Of a stretch of 64,000 bases of DNA, positions 1-11,460 are shown in pieces. Every line of letters starts with the position of its first letter. Position 1 is the first letter of the stretch. The translations under genes were made by a program, and so were the position numbers. Source of the stretch: Ottelia alismoides (lineage: Eukaryota; Streptophyta; Magnoliopsida; Alismatales; Hydrocharitaceae). The notes under the pieces are model-generated. The model did not search any database and had not been told where the DNA came from. It worked only from the letters and a program-made list of their open reading frames with translations. The DNA is taken from contig JAZKJV010000149.1 of the NCBI GenBank assembly GCA_037367405.1, positions 372,001 to 436,000 on the forward strand, given 5' to 3'.

Positions 1-1130
1 TGCGTCACAGTTGAGGGATCGATATATGTTTGAGGATTCTTAATTAAGATATCCTTTTCTATAAATTCATACCACTCTATTCCTCCCGAAATCTAAATTT
101 ATTGCTAGAATTTCAGCCACAAGTGGACTATATACGAGCACTTCAACTTCCCCCTTGAAAAGATGGAAAGAAATTATATGATTTTTTTCTAATAGCATTC
201 CCTTGTCTACAACCACGTTGCCTTTATCCCAAAGGCATCCCAATTATGGTCATCATTAGAACTAAACAAAATCTTAATTTAAATTAACAGAACTAGGTTC
301 GGGTACCTTATTCAATTGTTTCTTTATATCATGATCTGAGAGTGATGAAAATTTTCTAAATGTTATTGTCTGATATTTAGAATTTAGCTCAACATTCTGG
401 ATACTCCATTCATAAATCTTGCTAATGGTCTATTGTTTTCCTAAGACCAAGTGTAAGCCTTGCATTAAAATTTGTATTTATTACCCAACATCATGATCAA
501 TTATTATATGGACTTCCTGTTAGTGGTAAAGGAGGCTAAACAAACTAGTATTCTCACTTGCTTGGTATTTCTTGGTCTCAAGATCTCTCTGGTGTTTTGT
601 CCAAAGGAGGTGCAAATGTATTATATAGATTTATTACATGCTTGAGATGTATTATATGGATAGTTGTTCCACAAATTCCCTAATATTAGAATTAAGATAT
701 TTGTAGAAGTGTATGAATGACAACAAAAAGGTGTTTACTTGCACATGCATGGCATCAAAAATAATGGATGATATTTATACACACGTTTGGCAGCAAGGAG
801 AATGTGGGAAAGGATTGTACCTTCTTTGGATGCCCTTGATTCAAGCATGCAACAATCTGATTGGAGCAAAAACCCAATTGGGAGCACCTCCAGCAGTGGC
901 TTTTTGCTGTTGTGAAGCAATTCCCTCTACAAAGCAGCCACGAGCCACCAGATGGGGAAGAAGGAGCAGCCTGCAGCAGCTTCTAGAGCTGCTGGACAGC
1001 AGCTTGCATAGCTTCCTGGGTCACACAGGGGGCTAGAGCCTTCTCACTATTGGGGAGAATTTGAGAAAAGATGGGAAGTGAAATAAAAAAAAAAGAGGAA
1101 AAACATGCTTCGACTGGAATTTATAGGAAA

Positions 1131-1132
<2 letters not shown>

Positions 1133-1166
<34 letters not shown>
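1133..1166. repeat. (AG)n microsatellite in LTR
   Basis: About 17 AG units. The matching place in the other LTR (about 25861-25874) has only about 6 units, so the tract expanded in this copy or shrank in the other after insertion. Confidence 0.9.
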
Positions 1167-1168
<2 letters not shown>

Positions 1169-1324
1169 CCCACGTTGAGAGCTTAAGGAAGCCACATGTC
1201 CTTATTATTTTTCATCTCTATGACATCAGCAAGCTAATGTCAGCTAGCTGACATCAGCCACTGATTATATAAATATATATGTACATATTACAAATAGTAG
1301 CAGTCTGTATATAAAATTTCAGTT

Positions 1325-1358
<34 letters not shown>
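1325..1358. repeat. (TA)n(CA)n microsatellite in LTR
   Basis: A TA run passes directly into a CA run. The other LTR (near 26033-26046) keeps only a short TA run. Confidence 0.85.
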
Positions 1359-1888
1359 AAGTCTGCTGTTACAGTCTATTTGATTTTAATTTTTTTTAAC
1401 ATTTTATTTATTTACTTATGATAGTAAAGTCTTTCGTATTTACGACTTGGACGTCAGATTTTAACGCACAATATCTCAATTTGATCGTCTCAGAACGACG
1501 ATTAAAATTAGTGTAATATTGATATACTTCCGATCGGGTTTTGAATACCCAAATTTTTCGGATACGATTTTTGTTTAAGATTAAATTTTGTGATTTAAAA
1601 ATATCAAACAACCTCCGATTGACGAACGATCAATTGCATTGGTCTTGTATCGTCAAATCAGATCTAATGACGGTCTCGGTTCGTTTTGCGGTTTCCGAAC
1701 ATGCGTCGCGGTTTTTTCACGGCGCGTATTACGAAGCGACCGATTTTTTTTATTGATTTCGCCTGAACGACTTTTGATTCACAATCAATTGGTCAATTTA
1801 GGTTATTAAATGTTGTAAGATAACTTTATTGGGTTAATCGGACCCAAATCGGACCGGGTCCGTGTTTGTGTAGATTCCAGATGTTACA

Positions 1889-2070
1889 AATATAAAAACC
1901 TCAAAGGGAGTCTCGTACTCGAGACTCAAGTCAAGGTCATTAGTTGTCTTGAATTTTATACGACCATAAAAACCTCAAAGGGTTTTGAACCCATAAAAAC
2001 CTCAAAGAGAAAACAAGCCAATATTTTAACATATATCTAAAAGCTTATTTTGATTTTTACCTCAGAAAAG
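1889..2070 (-). other. Spacer between chromodomain and 3' LTR, with a three-copy 15-bp repeat
   Basis: The motif ATAAAAACCTCAAAG occurs at 1892, 1966 and 1993. On the minus strand this lies just upstream of the 3' LTR, where the polypurine tract should be. No clear purine run touches the LTR boundary. I see no coding potential. Confidence 0.6.
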
Positions 2071-2478
2071 TTACGGATATCGTGCCCGCATGTCGGCTTC
2101 GGTCTCCCACATCGCCTCTTCGATGTCGTGTCGCTGCCACAAAACCTTGACCAATGAAATCTCTTTGCTGCGAAGCTTCTTCACAGCATGGTCAAGTATC
2201 TGGACTAGCCTTTCCTTGTATGTCAAATCATGCTCAACGTCTAGATTCTCGTAGGTGATGACGTGTCAAGGATCGTGCACATACTTCCTTAGGTTGGACA
2301 CATGGAAGACATCATGGATAGCTGAAAGATGTGGAGGAAGGGCTACTCGATATGCCACATTCCTCACTCTAGCAAGAATCTCGAACGGTCCAACATATCG
2401 TGGCGCCAACTTGCCACGAATACCGAATCTCTGTACTCCCTTCATGGGAGATACTCGCAAAAATACCCAATCTCCGAC
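2071..2478 (-). pseudogene. Tekay-like integrase C-terminus and chromodomain
   Basis: After the candidate intron the frame resumes with VGDWVFLRVSPMKGV, then a GPF motif (PRYVGPFEILARV) and FHVSNLRKYVHDP, as in gypsy integrase C-termini. An in-frame TGA follows VHDP. Beyond it the chromodomain is recognisable in the same frame, with VKVLWQRHDIEEAMWE about 15 codons from the end and a TAA ending at 2071. In chromoviruses this domain binds modified chromatin and biases target choice. The TGA and the early TAA would remove or shorten it. Confidence 0.85.
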
Positions 2479-2554
2479 CTGTATTTACAGGAGTTTTATT
2501 AGTATGTGCGATTATGTTAAATTTGTAATAAATAAAGAGAAGAAGATTGGATAC
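2479..2554 (-). other. Candidate 76-bp spliceosomal intron in integrase
   Basis: Read on the minus strand, the exon ends ...LEFQ (TTTCAG), then GTATCC...TACAG, then GTCGGAGATTGG (VGDW). Removing exactly these 76 bases joins Q and V in phase 0 and restores the integrase frame. 76 is not a multiple of 3, so retention shifts the frame. The interval is AU-rich, has CAG|GT and AG|G borders, and has a TACTAAT branch-point-like motif about 25 bases before its end. A chance small insertion is the alternative. Confidence 0.65.
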
Positions 2555-3640
2555 CTGAAATTCCAAATCTCTTCTCCGACGGTCTGCATAACTCTTCTGG
2601 CGGGTCTGTGCCGTCAGAAGCCTCCGTCTCACAAGATCAACAGCTCTCGCGGTCTCCTCCAAGAGATCTACGTAGTATAAAGCATGATCACCTCCCTCAT
2701 GCCAACTGAGAGGTGTGAGGCACCTCTGCCTGTATAGGGCTTCAAATGGTGCCATGCCAATACTGGAGTTATTGCTGTTGTTGTATGTAAATTTCACCAA
2801 AGGCAAATGGTCCTTCCAGGACCCTTTCCACTCCAAAGTGCATGCGCGGAGTAGATCTTCAAGCATCTGAATGGTGCGCTCACTCTGCCCGTCTGTCTGC
2901 GGATGGTATGCAGAACTCATCTTCAGCTTTGTCTGTAGTGCTGACATGAACTGATGTCAATAGTGCGATGTAAATCTTTAATCCTTGTCAAACACCACTT
3001 CGCGTGGTATACCATGTAGTCTGATGATGTTATGCACATAGAGCTTGGCCAATCTGGATGGAGTGTAAGTCGTGTTGACATGTATAAAATGGGATGACTT
3101 GGTCAACCTATCAATAACGACCCAAATGGAATCATGGCCACCCGGTGTCTTCGGCAGACCTGTGACAAAATACATAGAAATGCTCTCCCATTTCCACTCG
3201 GGAATGGGGAGAGACTGTAGTAATCCTAGCGGTCACTTGTGCTCAGCCTTGACCATATGACATGTGATGCATCTGCTGACATGCTGCTCTACATCGTGCT
3301 TCATTCCATCCTACCAGAAATGCCGATGCAGATCACGATACATCTTTGTACTGCCTGGATGGATAGATAACTGGGAACTGTGTGCCTCATCAAGTATGTC
3401 TCTGCGAAGCTGCTCGTCATTGGGTACAATGACCCATCCTGCCTTCCATAAAATAGACTCCATCACAACAAAGTCATCAAATTCGTCCTTGACGGCGCGC
3501 ATGTATCTATCATGAATCCAAGGATCGGTCTTCTGGCCCTCTACAATACGATACCAAAGACTACTGTATCGTGGAGGCACGAAGGTAGAAGTGGATGCGC
3601 TCTCCTGAGGATGCAAATCGATCAAAGCGGCAAGCGTATC
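2555..3640 (-). pseudogene. Tekay-like integrase, N-terminal and core domains
   Basis: One minus frame with several stops. The zinc-binding region ([16 protein letters not shown], then CITCHMVK) is followed by the core. The first catalytic Asp appears to be Tyr (MYFVTGLPK where the family has DFVTGLP). The second acidic position is in VVFDKD, and the Glu is kept in YHPQTDGQSERTIQ. Stops fall after HRHFW, after KAEHK and after FDKD. Integrase would insert the cDNA into chromatin, but loss of the first Asp and the stops make this copy inactive. Confidence 0.88.
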
Positions 3641-4150
3641 CCATGTATATAGCCAGTTCACCATACCATCAGCATGTGCTCTCCTGCTAAGTGCATCAGC
3701 CACCACGTTTCCCTTACCAGGATGGTAAGAGATCGTGCAATCATAATCCTTCAGCAGTTCGAGCCATCTGCGCTGCCTCATAATCAGCTCCTTCTGATCA
3801 AAGATGTACTTTAAACTCTTGTGATTCGTGAAAATCTCGAAGTTCACCCCATATAGATAGTGGCGCTAGATCTTTAAGGTGAAGACAACTGCCGCCAACT
3901 CCAAGTCATGTGTGGGGTAGTTCCGCTCGTGCAGCCTCAGCTGTCGTGATGCATAAGCAATTACATGTCCTCTCTGCATCAAAACTGCTCCCAGACCTTC
4001 TCTAGATGCATCTATGTATACCGCATAGTCCAGAGTGGCTGAAGGAAGAAAAAGAATGGGCGCTGTAGTCAATCTCTCCTTCAGTGTCTGGAAGGCCTGC
4101 TCACATGAATCGTCCCAAATAAATGGGACTCCCTTCTGCGTCAAACATGT
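3641..4150 (-). pseudogene. Tekay-like RNase H
   Basis: Typical gypsy RNase H text: [38 protein letters not shown], then after one in-frame [19 protein letters not shown] and [13 protein letters not shown]. The domain removes the RNA strand during reverse transcription. Frame is shared with RT and integrase, as expected for a single polyprotein. Confidence 0.9.
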
Positions 4151-4680
4151 CAGAGGGCGAACAATGCGTGAAAATCCACTGACAAAGCGTTTGTAATAGC
4201 CCGCTAATCCGAGGAAGCTCCGAATCTGAGTAACTATCTTGGGCTACTCCCAAGACATAACTGCATCTATTTTCACAGGATCAACTGCAATGCCTGCTCC
4301 AGAAATGATATGACCGAGAAATGAAACCTGGGATAACCAGAACTCACACTTGCTCAACTTGGCATATAGCTTGTGCTCCCGCAATGTATCTAAGACAATT
4401 CGTAGATCATTCGCATGATCCCATTCATTCCGTGAGTAAATGAGCACATCATCAATGAACACCACTACAAATTTGTCCAAATATGGACGGAAGATCCGGT
4501 TCATCATATCCATGAAAGCCGCAAGTGCATTTGTGAGCCCAAACGACATCACCACAAATTCGTAGTGTCCATAGCGAGTCCTGAAAGCGGTCTTTGGAAT
4601 ATCATACTCTTTAATCCTCAGTTGATGGTAGCCTGAGCGAAGATCGATCTTCGAGAAAACCGATGATCCCTGGAGCTGGT
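4151..4680 (-). pseudogene. Tekay-like reverse transcriptase, C-terminal two thirds
   Basis: Starts abruptly at the Athila LTR with [20 protein letters not shown] and runs through the catalytic FIDDVLIYS (IDD near 4448-4456), [16 protein letters not shown] and, after one TAG near 4244, [14 protein letters not shown]. The N-terminal fingers are missing. On the other side of the Athila element (20501 onward) pol stops at QLHELLQK, so roughly 50 codons between these points are absent, judged from the family layout. Confidence 0.9.
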
Positions 4681-5746
4681 TGATGAATCCATGATTCATT
4701 AACTTTTCTGTCGCATTTTGTCTTAAAACCCTTAGCAAATACATGTAAATACCCACTAATTCTCATACTTTAACAAAACACCATTCATGTGTAAATATTC
4801 ACTTTTAACCACTAAACTCATGTAAATAAATAAAGAACCAGAAAAAGAAAGAAAAAGGCAGATTGAATATATGTATATATATATACAATATGACTTAAAC
4901 TATAAATATAGCTGTAAGATATATTTATAACCCAACCCCCGAGACCAAGTCAGCATGGATTGGTCGACAAACCAATAAGTAGGGGGAGATATGGAAAGAA
5001 AACCAAATAAAAATAATCTAACACATGTATATACACCTATCACTATTTATAAAATAAATACAAAACTTCAAATAATTTTAATTATTTCATAGTAACATAT
5101 TTTACACCAAATCTTTCTCCTAATTATTTCTAAAAATGTATATAAAAATATAAAAATAAGTTAAAAATATTACCCTGTATATATGCCAAGAAATCCAGCC
5201 TACAAATTGTCAAAATCTCAACTTCTGAACATCATAACTTCCTCATACGAACTCCAATTTCACTCTACTCACCTTTAAAGTTCATAAAATAATATTCTCT
5301 AATTAATAAAGGTGGTTTTATTAAATTCGGAGTCCGTTTGCAAAAAGTCGGTTTTGGGACCAAAACCGACTTAATAAAATCAAAAACCCCAAAACTTAGG
5401 TATAAATGATCTATGTAGATACTAACCCTATTTATTAAAATATGTAAATTAATTCATAAAAATCTATAAAAATTCGTACAAGTCTTATTTAATACCCTAA
5501 CAATTAAGAAAATATAAAATTAATTTTTACTTAATTATTTATTAAATTAAAAATCTAAAACCTAATTATTAATATATATTTATTAATATAAAATTTATAT
5601 TTTACAAAATATATATTATTTATTAAAAGTATTTAAACCATAAATTAGAAAATTAATTTATTAACACCTTTTATATTTATACCTATTTGAAATAATGTAA
5701 TTTACTATTCTATACTTAATTTATAAGTTATTTTCGCTTCTTGGCC

Positions 5747-5778
5747 AACCAGGTGCTGACACGTGTCAGCACCTGGTT
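5747..5778. promoter_or_regulatory. 32-bp perfect palindrome centred on a G-box
   Basis: The half-site AACCAGGTGCTGACAC is followed by its exact reverse complement, giving ACACGTGT at the centre. CACGTG is the core bound by plant bZIP and bHLH factors. It lies about 170 bp upstream of the TATA box. A second ACACGTGT lies near 6823. Confidence 0.8.
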
Positions 5779-5949
5779 CATCTTCCACAAGAAGAGGTTG
5801 CACCGGAGGTTGTTCAGCTGGCCAACTTCGCTCCTTTTTCCCACAGCCATCCAGAACATTCCAACCCATCTAAACCATCCGTCGTCTTCCCCTAACAACC
5901 CTCTTCATCGCCACCCTTCATCTCTACTTGGAGCCCACGCCATTTTTCC

Positions 5950-5957
5950 TATAAATA
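5950..5957 (+). promoter_or_regulatory. TATA box of 5' LTR
   Basis: TATAAATA in a GC-richer context at the border of the AT-rich U3 and the GC-rich leader. It is kept at 18788 in the other LTR. The transcript probably starts about 30 bases downstream. Confidence 0.65.
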
Positions 5958-6960
5958 AGCTCCAAGTCGGCCATATCCAACTAACTTTTCTCAACTGCCT
6001 GAAGCTCCAGCTCCAGACTACCGAACTCCCCACCTTCCTAGCCATATTCCGGCCAAACCCCGGTGGTGACAGCACCAAGGCGTAGACCGCGAGGAAGAGG
6101 AGTCGACGGAGAAGGTTCCAAGGCCCAGCACCGCCTTGCATCGCCGCCATCGCGCGTCCAGCTCCGGCCCAAAAGTCGACCGTCGAGCAGCTCGTCAAGA
6201 TAATATACCCTGACATCCACAAACTTTTTCCTTCATCCTCGCGATTTTGTTTCTCGATCCGCGAGCCACGATTAGCGTGGCTAATCACTTCTTTAGATCA
6301 ACTAATGATCCATCTTTAACGCACAATTATAATTCCATTCGATTCACTTCAAATTCGTTTCAAATCGATTCTCAAACCATCACCTTCTTCACGCTATTGG
6401 TCGTTTTGGCTGGAACCTAAGCTTTTTCATCATTTTTGGGGGTTTGAGATCTTTAATTTGTTGGCCGATTCAACACGAATCGAGCATATATTTGTGTTCA
6501 TTGCAGATCCAGGCAACTCGCGAGGTCTTTCTTCGCCAGTATAAACCTTCGATCATCATGGAAAGCCATCTTGAAGATCCATTGACAGAACATACATCAT
6601 CTCCAGATAGCTGATTCGCCATCTTCATCAAGACGCCACCGCCGACTGGAGCACCCTCAGCCGCCACTCTACCACGGGCGAGCTCGAGGGGTGGAGGAGC
6701 CACCTCTCTGGCCCCGCCGGAGCGTCAGAACCTTCGCCGGCCGGCTGGGATAAATTGTGGAAGAAGGCGTCGTCATCAGCTGCCCAACAACCTCAAGAAC
6801 CGGAAGGCTACAGGCTTGCGACACGTGTCAGTGCCAGAACCGTCAGATCGCGCCCAGATCTTCTAATATCGGCCGTCAAAAGCGAACCTGTGGAAAAATA
6901 TCATCTTAAACCCAGCCGACTTCCAGAATTGCAACCCGCCTCCAGAATTTTAAATAATTG

Positions 6961-6990
6961 CATTTAGGTCCCTCTGCAGGGACCTAAATG
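6961..6990 (+). other. 13-bp stem, 4-base loop hairpin in LTR
   Basis: CATTTAGGTCCCT, loop CTGC, then AGGGACCTAAATG. The other LTR has the same stem with loop CCGC (19799-19828). It lies downstream of the TATA box, so it would be in the RNA. A role in 3' end formation or RNA structure is only a guess. Confidence 0.7.
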
Positions 6991-7687
6991 TAAAATTTCT
7001 TGTACTTTTCTTTCAGAACAGTCCTCCAGGACCTTTTTGCAAACATTTTTAATAAGTTTTCTTGCGCTTATTCCCCTGGGCTGTAGGGGCTGTTTCTTGT
7101 TCTTGTGACCTCGGATTTCGACGATTTCTTGAGGGTAGTTACATAACTACCCCAGCTACTTCGTATAAACTTTTCGTGGCTTTTTGACGAGTTTTTGACG
7201 TGTTTTGATTTTATCGAAAGCCGCTTCGTTTTGCTTTGTTTTCTTGTGTAGTTCGAGTACGTGGCTCGAACCTCGTTCACCCTACTATATTGTATCACCT
7301 AGATATTATTCACCTACTATATAATAAGTAAATCTTTTGAAAAATATCCCTCTTTGAAAATTAAATAAAAATTTGAAAAGAATAAAATCAAATAAAATAA
7401 CAAAAATAAAAATCTATAAAAAAAGGGTGATTCGACTTAGAGAAGAATTAAAATAAGATTACGAAGCGAGAAATCTAGGGAATTTATTCTGCCTACTTGA
7501 GTTTGACCCAGGAACACTTGCCTGGTTAAATATTAGTAAATAGTTTTCCGACAGAAAACCGTATTTGTTTGATAGGTTTTAAGGATTGAAATTTGTTTCG
7601 CGGTTTCTGCTACAACCGACAACTTCTTTCTTTCAATAAAAAAAAAGTGAAAGCCGCGCAACTCGATTCTTTTCCACCTTATCAAAA

Positions 7688-7704
7688 TGGCGCCGTTGCC
7701 GGGG
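7688..7704 (+). other. Primer-binding site, tRNA-Asp
   Basis: TGGCGCCGTTGCCGGGG is complementary to the last 17 bases of plant tRNA-Asp including CCA. It lies 27 bases after the LTR end. Minus-strand DNA synthesis would start here. Confidence 0.88.
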
Positions 7705-8908
7705 GAGGCGTTAGATTCCTTTGATTTTTCATTATTTTTTGTGATTTACGGTTTTTCGTACGGCTTTCTTCTTCGAGTTTCACTTTGGTTTCTTTACGGC
7801 TTTCTCATCTTTCTCGATCGGCTTTTCTTTGCTAATTATCTATGCAGGGCCTGCAGGATCAACCGGCTTCTTCGGAAGTCGAGCCAGTTGAAGGAGCAGA
7901 GGTCGGCTTCTTCTTCACGAGTCGACTGCAGAGGAGCGAAGTCGTTAGTATCCTTTTATCTGTAAAAGAGAGAGAAAGGGAGAGAGTTGTACTTAGTAAT
8001 AAAATCTTCATTTTTTCGGGGACTGATTCATCGGATACCGTGTATCCGAGAGTCAGGGCACCCACCGTGGCTTTTCATCGCTCATCGGTTTTCCGCGGTT
8101 TTCTAGATGATTGTTTAGGTTTTTACTCTATCTGCTTGTGCCGTATAGCTAGTTTTAGGACTTGCAACCTAGGTGCTTGCGCTAGGGTTTTTAAAAAGAC
8201 AAAAAAATTAGATGTTGATTGAAAAAATCATAAAAATCACAAAACGAAAATCGGGACTGCCAAAAATATCTGATCAAAAACCGTAAACAATTCAAGTGAT
8301 TTGGGGAGTGTAACCCCCGCACATTTCTCAGAGTGCGCGAGTTCGAGAGCCGACACTTAAGGATAGAGACAAAACCCCGTATTTCTTGCGGGATACTATT
8401 GGGTCCATACACCTGATCACTGTTCCTCAGTGGGTAAGCTCGGGTAGCCGGAAACGGTCCGGGTTTACTTAGCAGAGTGGGAGGTTTAGAGGACACTGCG
8501 CAAGGCTCCGTCCTCAAGTAACACGGGTAGCCGGAAACGGTCCGTACTTACTCCCATACTGGCTGAGTGCGAGTGGTCTCGCGTAAGGATTCAGGCCAGT
8601 ATCTTGGAGAAACTATCGGGCACCTATTGGCTTGCTCAACCCACGTAACCGCAACGTTTGCTAATTACAACCCTAAAACCGAAAAGATAAAAAGACCGAA
8701 CTCTTACGGTCTTCATCAGGGTTGAGTTGGTGAAAACAGGGTTTGCTTTGTGTTTATTTGCGGGGTGTGAGTTTTCCGCGTCTTTCGCATTTCTCCTTCA
8801 CTTGAATCGTACACGTGATCTCCCGACCTCCTCTTGACATCGAAGATGACGTCTTGACGGCTCTTCGGCTCAGACTCTGTGAGCTTTCGACCGTCCACCG
8901 TTGAGTGT
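7705..8908 (+). other. Structured 5' leader of the Athila-like element
   Basis: 1.2 kb between primer site and gag with no convincing ORF. The part 8290-8620 is dense in structure. CGGGTAGCCGGAAACGGTCC occurs at 8441 and 8524. Hairpin arms include GAGGAC/GTCCTC (8489-8514), GCGAG/CTCGC (near 8568-8581) and ATACTGGC/GCCAGTAT (near 8556-8603). A packaging or dimerisation role is possible but unproven. Confidence 0.6.
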
Positions 8909-11430
8909 ATGTCTTCACAGGCTCGAGAAGACCCTCTTCCCGAGCTGGTCCCATCCGATCTCGAGGCGAGTCAGACCCAGACTCCCTCGCCTCCTGGCCA
9001 GACCATTGAGGCAGACCCTCACCTCAATACATCATCCAGATCTCCTGAGTATTTATCGCCGAATTCTTACGAGAGTTTCTATTTTCCAGACGATCAGATG
9101 GCTCGTGGGAAAGCATCAGCAGCAGACGAGAGGCCACCAGCTGAGGACCATCAGGAAGGAAGAACAGAGCTGAACGGAGATGTCACGACATGTATTCTCG
9201 ATACATTACAGCAGATGAATCTACAGATTCGAGAACAGTATAGAGTTCAGACCGAACTGCAGGCTGAGTTAGCCGTACTGAGAGCAGGGGCCGAGAACCA
9301 TTTACCGCCTGCGGTTCCCGCTACTTTACGGGACGAGTATGACCCGGGTGCTCGAACGCTCCATAACTGGATTCGGCTACCGCCGAATCAAGGGCCATAC
9401 GAACTCCGACCGTCCTTCATTTCTTTGCTTCCCAAGTATTATGGGAATGCTGCAGAGGAGCCGTTTACGTTTTTGCAGCAGTTTGAGATGATCTGCGGAA
9501 CGGCTTGCTATCCAGGAGTGACGCAGGAAGCCATGCGCCTCAAAGCCTTCCCCTTTGCCTTAGCAGATAAAGCCCTTTATTGGCTGAGTCATCTGGGAAG
9601 AGAAATCTCCACTTGGGACGACCTGAAGTCCACCTTCCTGCGCAAATATTATCCTCTAGGAAGGACGAACATGATGAGGAGTCAGATCTCCAACTTTACG
9701 CAATTGCCGAACAAATCATTCCATGAGGCATGGGATCGATTCAAGGACCTGACGGAGAGATGCCCGCATCATGAGATTCCGATGAAGGTGCTAGTACAGA
9801 ACTACTTCGGAGGACTCCAGCCAGAAGTACAGGGGCTCGTAAGTGCCGCATGTGGCGGCAGTTACTTGAGCAAGGACGCCGAGTCAGTCTGGGCCATCTT
9901 CGAAGGGATGGCCGAGAACTCGAGAGTTGTAGACTCTACTCGGGCATTTCAGAAAGCCCCGCAGCCACCACATCACCGAGAGCATCACAAGGTGGCGAAT
10001 ATATCAGATTCAGAATCCAACACCAACATGGGCTTTATTAGCGAGAAGTTGACATTGGTGGACGTGATTCACAAGCAGGTCCAAGACCTACAGCCGCTGC
10101 GAGAGTTGGAGAAACTCTCATCTCTACCTCAGCAGCTGAGTGATCTTTCGAAGAATGTCGCTGATCTTCAGAGCCAGTACCAACAGAATCAGACTTCTTC
10201 AAACACACAGCCAGCACGGAGGATCGCACCCGCTCCACCCACCCATCAGATACACTATGTCCAGAAAGAGCCCGAGATTCCGCAGATTGATTGGCATGAG
10301 GATCAGTGTCATGCCAATTCCAGCCAAATCATCAGCACTGCCGAGATGGAGGTCGAGCCACAGTCCACTTTCGAGATTAATGGGATTTGGTATACTCAGT
10401 GCAGCAGCCGAGTATACCGAATCATCAGCAGCAGCAGCCGTACGGTCATCTGCAGCATGGACGTCTACAATTCCAGCACCACCAGAACTTCACGACGCAG
10501 CAATCTCATCCGAACGTCTACCATCAGAGACCGCAGCCTTCTTATCAGCACCCTGCCCAGTTCTCACCGAATTATCCTTTTCAGCAGCCGCAGCAGTCTT
10601 CTTCTACACCTCAGCGCTACTCCCAGCCTTCCACCTCTCAGTACGTCACGCCAAGGCAGGAGAGAGGAGCAAGCCAGGGCCACCACATCGAACCAGAGAT
10701 GTCTTCACAGGCCCAGGCGCTCAACCAGATCATGGATATGCTCAGTACGCTCCAGATTGCGCAAAAGACAGAGATGGAGCAGGTTAACCGTCGTCTGGAC
10801 GAGTTAACCGTGCCGAAGACCACTCTCCCAGCCCAGCCTCAGATGAAGCCGAACAACAAGAGGAGGCATCCAGACCAGGTAGATCCTACAGGTAAGATCT
10901 CGTTTCCTGAATTTTTGTCTAACTTCATTCGTCTCAGGAGCGGTAGATCACCGCAAACACCTGCTGGAGAAGAGGAGAGGGCACCAGAGGAGCACGAGCA
11001 TGATCCTAATGCCGAGGAGGAGAATCCGCAAGAGGATGTGGACACAGAATCAAGAGACGGTAGTAATGCCAATTCATCAGATATGGACACTGGCGACTCA
11101 GATGATGATATCACGTCAGATCAGGCAGAGACCCCGGACAAAAACATTTCTTCCCCTGTTTTAGAGAGTTTTGTAAATAATTCTGAGACTCTCGATGTAC
11201 AAGCTGATTCCACTGATTTGAATAAAAGTTCTGATTTTCTGACTCCTGACTGTATTCCTTTTCCCGATGCTTTATTTGGAAAAGGAAAGAAAAAGACCAA
11301 AAATAACCCTGAATCTCCACAGATCGAAAAGTTACTCAAAGATCACATCTTTCTGAAGATCCCTCTCCAAGATGCCTTAGGTCAATTTCCTACGCTCAAG
11401 AATCAATTGAAACAGATGTACCACGCGTAG
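8909..11430 (+). pseudogene. Athila-like gag (frameshifted)
   Basis: The first in-frame ATG (MSSQARED) is at 8909. A likely coiled coil (MNLQIREQYRVQTELQAEL) precedes the capsid-like core: LLPKYYGNAAEEPFTFLQQF, MRLKAFPFALADKALYWL, STWDDLKSTFLRKYYPL and CPHHEIPMKVLVQNYF. The frame changes near 10388, after INGIW, into a Gln/Pro/Tyr-rich tail and then an acidic segment ending IEKLLKDHIFLKIPLQDALG and a TAG at 11428. Gag forms the particle that holds the RNA. One frameshift splits the core from the tail. Confidence 0.9.
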
Positions 11431-11460
11431 GAAAAAGAGATCTCGAACAGAAAAACATGT

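Larger units (their letters stand above)
1..1888 (-). repeat. 3' LTR of the Tekay-like element (partial)
   Basis: Position 1 onward aligns with 24735 onward, and the match ends at ...TTACA (1888), equivalent to 26573. On the minus strand the LTR begins TGTAACATC. About 1.9 kb of the LTR lies before the window. By eye the two LTR copies differ by scattered substitutions and by microsatellite length, so the insertion is not recent. ORFs read here (for example 713-1036) match no family I recognise and are not kept intact in the other copy. Confidence 0.9.
4681..7660 (+). repeat. 5' LTR of the Athila-like element
   Basis: Matches 17387-20500 over its whole length. It is about 134 bp shorter because of a deletion with a snap-back junction at 5345-5372. 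The left third is AT-rich, followed by a G-box palindrome, a TATA box, a GC-rich stretch (about 5960-6900) and an AT-rich end. ORFs on either strand (such as 5741-6085 or 5905-6288) have no recognisable homology and are LTR leader sequence. Confidence 0.93.

Noticed and set aside
713..1036. 107-codon ORF in the Tekay LTR
   Set aside because: No homology; the other LTR copy changes its length and frame; no promoter or gene context.
1238..1253. 16-bp palindrome TGTCAGCTAGCTGACA in the Tekay LTR
   Set aside because: The other LTR has a changed, imperfect version, so it is not kept.
5905..6288. 127-codon antisense ORF in the Athila LTR (also 18743-19126)
   Set aside because: The two copies are LTRs of one element, so conservation is expected. 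No domain seen; it overlaps other ORFs in GC-rich leader.
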